28,231 bases of DNA, taken from SIG622 sp045604705. GTDB lineage: Bacteria > Bacillota > Clostridia > Oscillospirales > CAG-382. The translations under genes and the position numbers were made by a program. Positions 1 to 7,499 of this stretch are shown piece after piece; position 1 is the stretch's first letter, and each line of letters begins with the position of its first letter. Under the pieces are notes generated by a model. The model was not told the DNA's origin. It searched no databases and saw only the letters and a list, made by a program, of their open reading frames with translations. The DNA is taken from positions 1-28,231 of the forward strand of contig JAZUOO010000019.1 in the NCBI GenBank assembly GCA_045604705.1. Reading direction: 5' to 3'.

Positions 1-1317
1 GTTGGGAAGTACCATGAGGTAGTTGAAGAAGTCGGTGAGCTCCCAAACAAGGTCGTTGGAGGCGAGTGTTCCGAGGAAGATGAATACGATTGCAATTACG
101 GAGTAAAGAAGCACTGCAACCTTATTGTTCTTGAACATGGACTGAACATTAAGCTTTCCGAAGAAGTTCCAGCTGAGGATTGTGGAGAAAGCAAAGAACA
201 AGAGACAAATTGCAACGAAGATGCTGCCGAACTTTCCAAGTGCGGGAATTGCAGTTTCAAATGCAACCTGCATAGCGTTGGTTTTTGCAACCTCCTGCCA
301 AGCTGTGCTGCCGTTTGTATAAAGAGTGGAGATAATAACAAGAGCTGTCATTGTAAGAACTACGAATGTGTCTATAAATACACCGATCATAGCAACAACA
401 CCCTGGTCGTGGGGCTTTTCAACATTAGCCTGAGCGTGAGCGTGAGGTGTAGAACCCATACCTGCTTCGTTGGAGAAAAGACCACGCTTTGCACCCTGGC
501 TTATAGCTGTCTTAAGAGCCGCACCGATACCACCACCGATGATTGCATTGGGAGTGAATGCGTACTTGAAAATCATTCCGATTGTCTGGGGAATAGCAGT
601 AATATTTGCAATAAGAACCGCAAGACCACCAAGAAGGAAGAATACAGCCATGATAGGAACGAGCTTTTCCGTTACGGATGCAATTCTCTGAATACCACCG
701 AGGAAAATAAATGCTGCGATTACGGAAATGATGATTCCGACGATATGTGTGGGAATACCGAATGCTGTGTTGCAGGATTCAGCGATGGAGTTGGACTGAA
801 CCATGGAGCCCATGAAACCGAGAGCAAGAATAGCTGCGATTGAGAAGAAGCCTGCAAGGAACTTACCGAAACCATTGGGGAAAGCTCTCTTTATGTAGTA
901 TACGGGACCACCGTGAACTTCGCCGTCATCGCCCTTGATTCTTGTTTCCTGAGCGAGTACTGCTTCCGCATAGATTGTAGCCATGCCGAGGAATGCGATA
1001 ATCCACATCCAGAAGATAGCACCGGGACCACCCACGAGAATAGCACCGGAAGCACCTACGATGTTACCTGTACCAACCTGAGCCGCAATAGCTGTTGCAA
1101 GAGCCTGGAAGGAAGAAAGACCACCTGCGGAGTTCTTAGTGCCACGGAACTTGAAGTTGCCGAACACCTTCTTCATACCTTCGCCAAAGCAGCGAACCTG
1201 AACAAAGCGTGTTTTGAAAGAATAGAAAAGACCTACACCCACAAGAAGAATAATAAGGATGTAGTCGGACAAGTAGGCATTAGCCTTTGCCACAATGTTA
1301 AGTAATGTTTCCTGCAT
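1..1317 (-). CDS. Sodium:alanine/glycine symporter (AGCS family), C-terminus cut by window edge
   Basis: 439 codons are visible, reading off the window at base 1, so the C-terminus is missing. The product is a polytopic inner-membrane Na+-coupled amino-acid carrier of the AGCS (alanine or glycine:cation symporter) family. The translation shows the family's GTGNI(V)GA segment near residue 84 and the conserved stretch SNEAGMGSTPHAHAQA, followed by many hydrophobic helices. The start ATG is at 1317-1315, preceded by AAGGAGG at 1325-1331 with a 7-base spacer. It sits directly behind a glycine riboswitch, so glycine is a likely substrate or signal; whether alanine or glycine is preferred cannot be read from the sequence. 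The gene is expressed from its own leader, separate from the PBP gene upstream. Confidence 0.93.
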   Translation of the reverse strand, partial: MQETLLNIVAKANAYLSDYILIILLVGVGLFYSFKTRFVQVRCFGEGMKKVFGNFKFRGTKNSAGGLSSFQALATAIAAQVGTGNIVGASGAILVGGPGAIFWMWIIAFLGMATIYAEAVLAQETRIKGDDGEVHGGPVYYIKRAFPNGFGKFLAGFFSIAAILALGFMGSMVQSNSIAESCNTAFGIPTHIVGIIISVIAAFIFLGGIQRIASVTEKLVPIMAVFFLLGGLAVLIANITAIPQTIGMIFKYAFTPNAIIGGGIGAALKTAISQGAKRGLFSNEAGMGSTPHAHAQANVEKPHDQGVVAMIGVFIDTFVVLTMTALVIISTLYTNGSTAWQEVAKTNAMQVAFETAIPALGKFGSIFVAICLLFFAFSTILSWNFFGKLNVQSMFKNNKVAVLLYSVIAIVFIFLGTLASNDLVWELTDFFNYLMVLPN

Positions 1318-1331
1318 AGGAAAACCTCCTT

Positions 1332-1367
1332 AAAATAAAAATAAAACTATTGATAAAAAATCAATAG
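1332..1367 (-). terminator. AT-rich terminator hairpin in the glycine riboswitch leader
   Basis: In the minus-strand RNA, CTATTGAT pairs with ATCAATAG (8 bp, 5-base loop, 1347-1367), followed by TTTTATTTTTATTTT (1332-1346) that runs straight into AAGGAGG (1325-1331). The upstream flank of the stem carries CGGAGC (1367-1372), a second copy of the CGGAGC that closes the aptamer (1416-1421), so the two could compete for the same CTCCG partner. The hairpin is seen directly; its role as the regulated terminator is inferred. Confidence 0.7.
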
Positions 1368-1555
1368 CTCCGAAAAGAAAGAAATATGCAGACCTTTGCA
1401 ATAAGGTATATGTCTGCTCCGTCCTTTTGCCTGAGAGATTCAACAGCAACCGCCGCCTTGCACCTTCGGCACCCACACCCGTGGACTTCTCCGGAGTACC
1501 CTCCGCTTTCGGTTTTGTTAAATCCCGAAAACTTCAATGGATGATTTAAATATCG
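1332..1555 (-). promoter_or_regulatory. Glycine riboswitch (single aptamer) with expression platform
   Basis: On the minus strand the leader has the glycine aptamer hallmark AATCTCTCAGGCAAAAGGAC at about 1422-1441, ending in GGAG. Its partners lie upstream: CTCC (P1) and GGAGA (P2), with the typical GCCGAAGGTGCAA segment between. The aptamer core is about 1416-1497. Only one aptamer is present. A GCAGAC/GTCTGC hairpin (about 1387-1416) follows it and could be a remnant 'ghost' aptamer stem. After that comes an AT-rich terminator hairpin at 1347-1367 and then a T-rich run leading into the SD of the symporter. Glycine riboswitches upstream of AGCS transporters are well known. The direction of control (on or off) is not decided by the sequence. 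Confidence 0.93.
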
Positions 1556-1560
1556 GATAT

Positions 1561-1589
1561 ATAATAGCACACTTTTTCGAAAAAATCAA
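1561..1589 (-). promoter_or_regulatory. Promoter P1 of the glycine riboswitch/symporter transcript
   Basis: The minus strand shows TTGATT (1584-1589), a 17-base spacer and TATTAT (1561-1566). A start near 1554 would place the whole aptamer in the transcript. It fits the vegetative sigma-A pattern. Confidence 0.72.
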
Positions 1590-1641
1590 TAGTTTATCGT
1601 CATTTTTATACTATTTTCGCAAAAAAACGGGACTTCTACAT

Positions 1642-1670
1642 ATTTTACCACATTTTTTTGTAAAAATCAA
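1642..1670 (-). promoter_or_regulatory. Promoter P2, upstream and similar to P1
   Basis: The minus strand shows TTGATT (1665-1670), a 17-base spacer and TAAAAT (1642-1647). It is 81 bases upstream of P1 and resembles it across the spacer as well: both begin TTGATTTTT, then an A-run, then TGTG just before the -10. It would drive the same leader. Confidence 0.55.
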
Positions 1671-1798
1671 CCAAATTTATTAGAGTATCATATTAAAAAT
1701 CATTCTCACATACCTTAAACGTATTCACTTTGTCTGTAGGGTTAAATAGCAAACTTTAAAAAGCTTTTTTACAATTATCCTCACCTATTCTTTCTTCA
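1671..1798. other. Intergenic stretch between the PBP gene and the symporter promoters
   Basis: The gap between the PBP stop (1799) and the symporter start (1317) is 481 bases. It is explained by the riboswitch leader and two promoters up to 1670. The remaining AT-rich 128 bases hold no ORF with an SD. A short A/T palindrome near 1757-1770 (AAAAAGCTTTTTT) is the only structure seen and is too weak to call a PBP terminator. Confidence 0.6.
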
Positions 1799-3433
1799 CT
1801 ACTCCCTATTCTCTAAATCCAATGCTAAATACCCACTTATTTCCCGAAACATCTTCTTTGCCGTATCTCCGTTCTCCGTCCCGCAGTAAAGTACACAGAC
1901 CGTATATTCGGGCTTATCTGCCGGATAAACACCGCAAAACCAACAATTCAGGATCTCATTTTCACCCTCAAATCTCCCGGTCTGAGCTGTCGCCGTCTTT
2001 CCTCCTACACCGTATTCTTCAGGCTTTGCATCCTTACCGAGTCCTTGCTCAACACAAGCCATCATCATCTCCGAAAGACATTCCGATGTTCTATCCGACA
2101 GCACCTTCACAGATTCCCGAAGTCCGCTGTAATCCCTTATTGCAACATCTCCCTCACATATCTTCAAAAGCACACCGGGTTGTGTATATTTTCCTGTCAC
2201 CGCACAAGAAAACACCGAACAAGTACTCAGCGGTGAAACCAGCGTTCTTCCTTGCCCTATCGCAAGATTCGCCATATACCCGCCTTTTGAAGAAACTCCT
2301 TCGTCATACCGTGCAATACTGTTCCCGTAAGAAAATATTCCGTCAAGAGAACACTCTTCCCGAAAGCCCATCCTCTGTGCCATATCAATTATCGCACTCT
2401 CCCCGACAGCAAGTGCAAGGTTAATAAAATAAGGGTTGCATGACTGAGCATATGCAGTTTTCATATCAACAATCCCGTGCCCGTCCTTTTTATGACAGGG
2501 AATAATCTCTCCATCCTCCGTCTCAAAACTCCCGACACACTCATATTCGAGCAAATACAGCTCCCGATCTGTCTCAAGTGCCGCAGCCGCAACAACCGTT
2601 TTAAAAACCGACCCCGGAGTAAAAAGTGAGATTCCCCTGTTCACAAGCTCTCCTTTTTCGCTTCCAAGATAATCTGCCACATTCTCCGCATCAAATCCGG
2701 GGAAGCTCACACAGGCAAGCACCTCACCGCTGTTCGTATCCGTCACACATACAGCACCAGAACCGCCGTACTTTTTTGCAAGCTCCTCGCAGTACATCTG
2801 AAGCTCCGAATCAACAGTCAAATATATTCCCGATTCTTCTCCGTACCCGGAATCATATATACAGCTACCGGTATTCTCCATAACACCGCCCAAAGCATCC
2901 GACATATACCTGTAGCTCACCTTTCCCGAAAACTTTTCCGAAAGTGTACGGTCAAAATACTTCTCAACACCAAACACACCTTTCCCGTCTCTATCCGTAT
3001 ACCCCACAATATGAGGAGCGCAGACGGTCCTGCTACAATAAAGAGGATAACACTCCAACCCTTCAAACTCAAGCATTGACTCAGTTACCAGCGTAAAAGG
3101 CATATTTTCGATAAGTTTGTCATATATCTCGGATTGAGAAAAAGCCGACACCTTGCAGACCGCTTCCGACAGCTCCGCAAAATCCGTACACCTCTTCGGA
3201 TTGATTATACATATAAATCCGTCTTCAGCCATATTAAGAAGCTCCCCGTTCCTGTCATATATAAACCCTCTCCTTTCGGCAACATCTATCCTCCTCGTGT
3301 ACTGTCCGGACAGCACCTGTGAAGCCGTTCCGGAGTTCATAACCGCATACAGTCTTGCTATCACAAGCATGATCATAACCATCATTGCTATATACATTAC
3401 CGCAGTTTTTCTTCTCAGTTCCGTAAATATCAC
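1799..3433 (-). CDS. Class B penicillin-binding protein (transpeptidase)
   Basis: This is a 544-aa wall-synthesis D,D-transpeptidase anchored by one N-terminal helix (about residues 12-31). It is followed by a PBP dimerisation-type start (RRGFIYDRNGELL, about 54-66) and a C-terminal transpeptidase domain. Active-site motifs are SVFK (S275 nucleophile, K278), SCN (331-333) and KTA (479-481) in place of the usual KTG. There is no transglycosylase domain, so it is class B (FtsI/PBP2/SpoVD-like); which of these is not clear. The start is uncertain. The GTG at 3433 keeps the short cytoplasmic tail, but its SD-like AAAAAAGGA lies almost against it. ATG codon 13 lacks a good SD and would start inside the helix. 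The gene is divergent from mnmM. Confidence 0.9.
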   Translation of the reverse strand: MIFTELRRKTAVMYIAMMVMIMLVIARLYAVMNSGTASQVLSGQYTRRIDVAERRGFIYDRNGELLNMAEDGFICIINPKRCTDFAELSEAVCKVSAFSQSEIYDKLIENMPFTLVTESMLEFEGLECYPLYCSRTVCAPHIVGYTDRDGKGVFGVEKYFDRTLSEKFSGKVSYRYMSDALGGVMENTGSCIYDSGYGEESGIYLTVDSELQMYCEELAKKYGGSGAVCVTDTNSGEVLACVSFPGFDAENVADYLGSEKGELVNRGISLFTPGSVFKTVVAAAALETDRELYLLEYECVGSFETEDGEIIPCHKKDGHGIVDMKTAYAQSCNPYFINLALAVGESAIIDMAQRMGFREECSLDGIFSYGNSIARYDEGVSSKGGYMANLAIGQGRTLVSPLSTCSVFSCAVTGKYTQPGVLLKICEGDVAIRDYSGLRESVKVLSDRTSECLSEMMMACVEQGLGKDAKPEEYGVGGKTATAQTGRFEGENEILNCWFCGVYPADKPEYTVCVLYCGTENGDTAKKMFREISGYLALDLENRE

Positions 3434-3503
3434 TTCCTTTTTTCAATATTTTTTCTCAAAAATAACATATTATTCCTATTTGTTCTTTTATTTGTAACAA
3501 AAG

Positions 3504-3514
3504 TATGTTATACT
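3504..3514 (+). promoter_or_regulatory. Possible extended -10 promoter for the mnmM-leuS gene run
   Basis: The motif TATGTTATACT carries the TGn extension at 3506-3508 and a TATACT -10 at 3509-3514. No -35 is found at the right distance, which is usual for extended -10 promoters. It lies 53 bases before the preferred mnmM start, in the divergent gap with the PBP gene. Confidence 0.45.
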
Positions 3515-3566
3515 ATGTTTCATAGAATGCGGTATTGTGTCCGCAAATACAATAAAAGGAATATCT

Positions 3567-4118
3567 ATGCAGGAACTACTGAATTTTTCAAAGACATTCA
3601 TAAGTGAACACATAAAGCCCGATTCCGTCGTTGCCGATTTCACCATGGGAAACGGACATGACACCGAGTGGCTATGCTCTCTTGTAAAAAACGGCTTCGT
3701 ATATGCCTTTGACGTACAAGAGCAGGCAGTCAACAACACAAGAGAACGTCTTACAAAAGAGGGCTACAACAACTTTAGGCTCATACTCGACAGCCACGCA
3801 AACTGTGAAAAATACATAGAGGGTGAGATAGACGCGGGAATGTTTAATCTTGGCTGGCTCCCCGGCGGCGACAAGAGTATCCACACCTTGCGCGAAAGTA
3901 CACTCCCCGCAGTATTTTCCGCAATAAAGCTGCTTCGCAAGGGCGGACTTATAACCATTAACGTATACCCGGGTCACGCCGAGGGAAAATGTGAGGGCGA
4001 GCTTTTGATGAGTGAACTGTCAAAGCTTTCAAAATTTGAGTACTGCGTATTTGTATTCAGACTTGTAAACTCTCCCGAAGCTCCCTTTATAATAGGAATA
4101 GAAAAATACAACAAATAA
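3567..4118 (+). CDS. mnmM: tRNA 5-aminomethyl-2-thiouridine methyltransferase MnmM (YtqB family)
   Basis: This is a 183-aa class I SAM-dependent methyltransferase of the YtqB/MnmM (rRNA_methylase, PF06962) type. Members complete mnm5(s2)U at the tRNA wobble position in Gram-positive bacteria. It shows SAM motif I (VVADFTMGNGHDTEWL, about 21-36), the family-specific FNLGWLPGGDK (about 93-103) and a C-terminal NSPEAPFIIGIEK. ATG 3567 is preferred because AAAAGGA ends 6 bases before it. An in-frame GTG at 3537 would add ten residues but has no SD. It is the first gene of the plus-strand run. Family assignment is firm; the exact tRNA substrate rests on characterised relatives. Confidence 0.88.
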   Translation: MQELLNFSKTFISEHIKPDSVVADFTMGNGHDTEWLCSLVKNGFVYAFDVQEQAVNNTRERLTKEGYNNFRLILDSHANCEKYIEGEIDAGMFNLGWLPGGDKSIHTLRESTLPAVFSAIKLLRKGGLITINVYPGHAEGKCEGELLMSELSKLSKFEYCVFVFRLVNSPEAPFIIGIEKYNK

Positions 4119-4151
4119 TATATAATAAACTGATTTGAAAGGAAATTCAAA

Positions 4152-5060
4152 ATGGGATTTTTTGAAAAACTGAAAGCAGGACTTACAAAAACCAAAGAAG
4201 CGATATTCAAGCAGGTAAACGACATCTTCAAGCACTTCGTAAAGGTTGACGAAGAAATGCTGGAGGAGCTTGAGGAAACCCTCATCGCCGCAGATGTAGG
4301 CTATACCGCAACCGAGGAAATAATAGACGGTCTAAGAGAGAGAATAAGAGAAAATCATATCACCGAGCCTGAGGATGCAAAAAGAGCTCTCATGGACATC
4401 CTTGTTGACATGATTGGCGAGGGCGAGCCGCTGAACCTTGACACAAAACCCGCAGTCATCCTGGTTATCGGTGTAAACGGCGTAGGAAAAACAACTTCCG
4501 TTGCAAAAATTGCACACTGCCTTAAAGACAGTGGTAAAAAAGTACTTCTCTGTGCCGCAGATACTTTCAGAGCAGGTGCGATAGAGCAGCTTCAAATATG
4601 GGGCGACAGGGCCGGAATTGAAGTAATCAAGCACGCAGAGGGAGGCGATCCCGCAGCAGTTGTGTTTGATGCCGCAAATGCCGCAAAAGCAAAAGGCTCA
4701 GATGTACTCATAATTGACACGGCAGGCAGACTCCACAACAAAAAGAACCTCATGAACGAGCTTGCAAAAATAGACAGAGTAATAGAAAGAGAGCTTCCCG
4801 GAAGTGCAAAGGAAACGCTCCTTGTGCTTGATGCGGTAACGGGACAGAATGCAGTAAATCAGGCTCAGGAATTCAAAACAGCCTCCAATATTACAGGCAT
4901 AGTTCTCACAAAGCTTGACGGTACGGCAAAGGGCGGTATCGCATTCTCCATAAAAAAAGTCCTGGGCATACCTGTAAAATATATCGGTGTCGGCGAAAAG
5001 CTTGACGATTTGCAGGACTTTTGTGCAAAAGATTTCGTAAACGCACTCTTTGAAGAATAA
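4152..5060 (+). CDS. ftsY: Signal recognition particle receptor FtsY
   Basis: This 302-aa GTPase docks the SRP-ribosome complex at the membrane and delivers nascent membrane proteins to SecYEG. It has a short N-terminal helical region (KLKAGLTKTKEAIF) and the NG domain: G1 GVNGVGKTT (107-115), ADTFRAGA (136-143), G3 DTAGR (189-193), G4 TKLD (253-256) and the closing GVGEKLDDLQDF segment. It lacks the long acidic A domain of the E. coli protein, as is usual in Firmicutes. Start ATG has GAAAGGA 8 bases upstream. It lies 33 bases after mnmM, in the same run. Confidence 0.97.
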   Translation: MGFFEKLKAGLTKTKEAIFKQVNDIFKHFVKVDEEMLEELEETLIAADVGYTATEEIIDGLRERIRENHITEPEDAKRALMDILVDMIGEGEPLNLDTKPAVILVIGVNGVGKTTSVAKIAHCLKDSGKKVLLCAADTFRAGAIEQLQIWGDRAGIEVIKHAEGGDPAAVVFDAANAAKAKGSDVLIIDTAGRLHNKKNLMNELAKIDRVIERELPGSAKETLLVLDAVTGQNAVNQAQEFKTASNITGIVLTKLDGTAKGGIAFSIKKVLGIPVKYIGVGEKLDDLQDFCAKDFVNALFEE

Positions 5061-5112
5061 GGGAACTCTTTCCGAATAATTTACGTCAAAATAATCAGGA
5101 TAGGAATATAGT

Positions 5113-5727
5113 ATGAAAATAGTTGCAGCAACGAATAACAAGCACAAGGTAACCGAACTTACAGCCTTGTTTGAGACCCAAAACACAACCCTTGTAACTC
5201 TTGATGAAATCGGCTTTACCGACGAAATAATTGAAGACGGCAGCACTTTCCTCGAAAACGCAAGAATTAAAGCCATGACGGTACACAAAGCAACGGGACT
5301 TGCCTGCATTGCCGACGACTCGGGACTTTGCGTTGATGCTCTCGGTGGTGAGCCCGGAATTTACTCCGCAAGATACGCAAGTGAAAACGATGAAAACAGT
5401 GACGATACAAAAAACAATGAAAAGCTTTTGTCAAAGCTGTCGGAAGTACCGGAGAACGAGCGAACCGCAAGATTCGTTAGTGCTCTCTGCTTTATAGACG
5501 AGGACGGCACGGAGGTTTCCGCTATAGGCAAATGCGAGGGTATCATAACAAGAGAAGCAAGAGGCGAGGGCGGCTTCGGATATGATCCTCTGTTCTTCTT
5601 CCCACACTTCGGCAAAACCTTCGGCGAGCTGACAAGTGAGGAAAAAAATCAGGTCAGCCACAGAGCAAATGCGGTAAAAATACTCAAAGAAAAGCTTGAC
5701 GAGTACTTCACAAGTAAAAATAAATAA
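5113..5727 (+). CDS. rdgB: Non-canonical purine NTP pyrophosphatase (RdgB/HAM1)
   Basis: This 204-aa house-cleaning enzyme hydrolyses XTP, dITP and ITP to monophosphates, keeping deaminated purines out of nucleic acids. Family marks are TNNKHK near the N-terminus (7-12), ADDSGLCVDALGGEPGIYSARY (about 67-88), GEGGFGYDPLF (151-161) and SHRANA (182-187). Length is normal. It lies 52 bases after ftsY. A weak AGGAATATAG precedes the ATG. Confidence 0.96.
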   Translation: MKIVAATNNKHKVTELTALFETQNTTLVTLDEIGFTDEIIEDGSTFLENARIKAMTVHKATGLACIADDSGLCVDALGGEPGIYSARYASENDENSDDTKNNEKLLSKLSEVPENERTARFVSALCFIDEDGTEVSAIGKCEGIITREARGEGGFGYDPLFFFPHFGKTFGELTSEEKNQVSHRANAVKILKEKLDEYFTSKNK

Positions 5728-5792
5728 AGTATAGGGAAATAAGTCTGAAAATAAATTTTCAGCCAAACATCACAAAAGGAATGGTCATAAAT

Positions 5793-6116
5793 ATGTCATC
5801 ACAGAACTTAACATCAAAAGAAAGAGCATATCTCAGAAGTCTTGCAAACACAATTGACACCATATTCCAGATAGGCAAAGGCGGCATCTGCCCCAATTTT
5901 TACACTCAGGTAGACGAAGCCCTTGAAAAAAGAGAACTAATAAAGCTGTGTATCCTTGAAAATTCTGACGTTGAACCCAAGGAAGCCGCAGAACTTCTCG
6001 CACGAGGAACAAACTCCCAGTCTGTTCAGGTTATCGGCAGAAAGATAGTCTTATACCGCCAGGCAAAGGAAAAGGAGAACAGAAAAATAGTCCTCCCAAA
6101 AGTCAAGAAAGGCTGA
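5793..6116 (+). CDS. yhbY: YhbY-type CRM-domain ribosome assembly RNA-binding protein
   Basis: This 107-aa single CRM-domain protein begins LTSKERAYLRSLAN and carries the GKGG loop (IGKGGICPNF) that contacts RNA. It ends in a basic tail. YhbY proteins associate with pre-50S particles. Two in-frame ATGs are possible. ATG 5781 directly abuts AAAAGGA, whereas ATG 5793 is 12 bases from it and matches the family N-terminus, so 5793 is chosen. It is followed after 5 bases by nadD, whose SD lies in the yhbY 3' end. Confidence 0.92.
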   Translation: MSSQNLTSKERAYLRSLANTIDTIFQIGKGGICPNFYTQVDEALEKRELIKLCILENSDVEPKEAAELLARGTNSQSVQVIGRKIVLYRQAKEKENRKIVLPKVKKG

Positions 6117-6121
6117 TATAA

Positions 6122-7420
6122 ATGAACCTCGGTATATTCGGCGGAACATTTAATCCGATACACAAAGGACACATCAATGCATCTCTACGATTCTATGACG
6201 ATGCAAAGCTGGATAAGCTCCTTGTAATCCCCGACAGGGTACCTCCGCATAAAGAGGCACAGGTCGTAAGCTCCGAGCACAGACTCAATATGCTTCGCCT
6301 TGTTTACGACGACAAAACGGTAACGGAAAACAGAAATATCCAAATCTCCGACATAGAGCTTCTGCGCGAGGGAAAAAGCTATACCATAGTAACCCTCAGA
6401 GATCTTAAGAAAGCCTATCCGGAAGCAACACTTTTCCTGTACACCGGAAGCGATATGTTCTACACTCTTGAGAGCTGGAGGGATGGCGAGAGCATTCTCC
6501 GTATGTGCACGGTATATACCGCTGCAAGAGAGGAAAATGAGCGTGAAAAGCTGAAAAAATACGCAGAGCTTTACCGTGAAAAATACGGAACTGTCTGTAT
6601 AATCGGTGATTTTCAGCCTGTTATCTCTTCCTCAACAGAGATACGTGACCTTATACTTGCGCAAGCAAACGAAAAAAGCTGTAATTTTACAAATAATCTC
6701 TTGACCGACAGCGTAAACAGGTATATAATGGAAAATGGTCTATATCATGAAGAGAAAAATCCACATTACGATGAGCTGATAAAAAGGGTACAAACCGATC
6801 TTGCGTCATATGTCACCGAAAAAAGGCTCTGTCATATTATGGGCGTTAAGAAAACTGCCGTACTTCTTGCTGATTACTTTATCTCACTCGGAGCACAGCT
6901 TTGCCGTAAAAAAGTCCTGCTTGCAGCACTTCTTCATGACATTACAAAATATATGGATCAGAACGAGCTTTGCGAAAAGTACGGTATTACTCTATCGGAA
7001 GATGATAAAGCGTCAATGCAGACAGTACACGCAATAACCGGTGCACACTTTGCAAAGGACAAATACAGCATTGACAAAGAGATTTTCAGAGCCATTAAAT
7101 ATCACACAACCGGTAACGAAGATATGACTCTCACGGAAAAGATAATCTTCGTATCCGACTACTGCGAAGAGACAAGAAAGCATGAGCAATGTCTTATCTC
7201 ACGCAGGATGCTTCTTGACATGATAAGTAAAGTAAAAGATCTAAAAACCGCCCTGTCCGAGCTTGACTACATAACCGCCGATATTCTCGGCAAGACCATA
7301 AAATATCTCTCGGACAGTGCAAATGAAATACATGGTCAGACTATTATAAGCTTCAATAGCATAGCTTCAGAACATGATAACGACCCCCGGTTCAGACAGC
7401 TTTCGGAAAAATATCTCTGA
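6122..7420 (+). CDS. nadD: NadD-YqeK fusion: nicotinate-nucleotide adenylyltransferase plus HD-domain Ap4A hydrolase
   Basis: One 432-aa ORF joins two enzymes usually encoded by adjacent genes. Residues 1 to about 208 are NadD (NaMN + ATP to NaAD, in NAD synthesis), with GIFGGTFNPIHKGH (4-17) and the nucleotidyltransferase motif SSSTEIR (169-175). Residues from about 220 to 432 are a YqeK HD domain, a symmetrical diadenosine tetraphosphatase in studied relatives. It carries H238, HD at 272-273, H303/H309, H328 and D346 as likely metal ligands. The frame is open through the junction (about 205-220) with no stop or restart codon having an SD, so the fusion is real in this sequence. It overlaps functionally with the yhbY-rsfS ribosome-assembly neighbourhood that usually carries these genes. 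Confidence 0.95.
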   Translation: MNLGIFGGTFNPIHKGHINASLRFYDDAKLDKLLVIPDRVPPHKEAQVVSSEHRLNMLRLVYDDKTVTENRNIQISDIELLREGKSYTIVTLRDLKKAYPEATLFLYTGSDMFYTLESWRDGESILRMCTVYTAAREENEREKLKKYAELYREKYGTVCIIGDFQPVISSSTEIRDLILAQANEKSCNFTNNLLTDSVNRYIMENGLYHEEKNPHYDELIKRVQTDLASYVTEKRLCHIMGVKKTAVLLADYFISLGAQLCRKKVLLAALLHDITKYMDQNELCEKYGITLSEDDKASMQTVHAITGAHFAKDKYSIDKEIFRAIKYHTTGNEDMTLTEKIIFVSDYCEETRKHEQCLISRRMLLDMISKVKDLKTALSELDYITADILGKTIKYLSDSANEIHGQTIISFNSIASEHDNDPRFRQLSEKYL

Positions 7421-7457
7421 TTCCGGATAAACCCGCTCAGTATGAGCTGCCGCATTC

Positions 7458-7480
7458 CGCACAATCTTCGACAATGTGCG
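7458..7480 (+). other. Small hairpin just upstream of the LCP gene SD
   Basis: CGCACA (7458-7463) pairs with TGTGCG (7475-7480) around an 11-base loop that contains CTTCG. It ends at the base before the AGAAAGGA SD (7481-7488). There is no T-run, so it is not a terminator. It could tune translation or transcript stability; that is inference. Confidence 0.4.
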
Positions 7481-7499
7481 AGAAAGGAATGGTTACAAA

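Noticed and set aside
409..1305. Plus-strand frames in the symporter region
   Set aside because: They are antisense to a clear AGCS transporter that is open to the window edge; the peptides look random.
1747..1775. PBP terminator at the AAAAAGCTTTTTT palindrome
   Set aside because: The stem is nearly all A/T with almost no loop and no GC base; it cannot be told from AT-rich background.
4126..4136. Internal promoter before ftsY (TATAAT at 4131-4136)
   Set aside because: There is no -35 or TG extension at the right distance, and the area is AT-rich.
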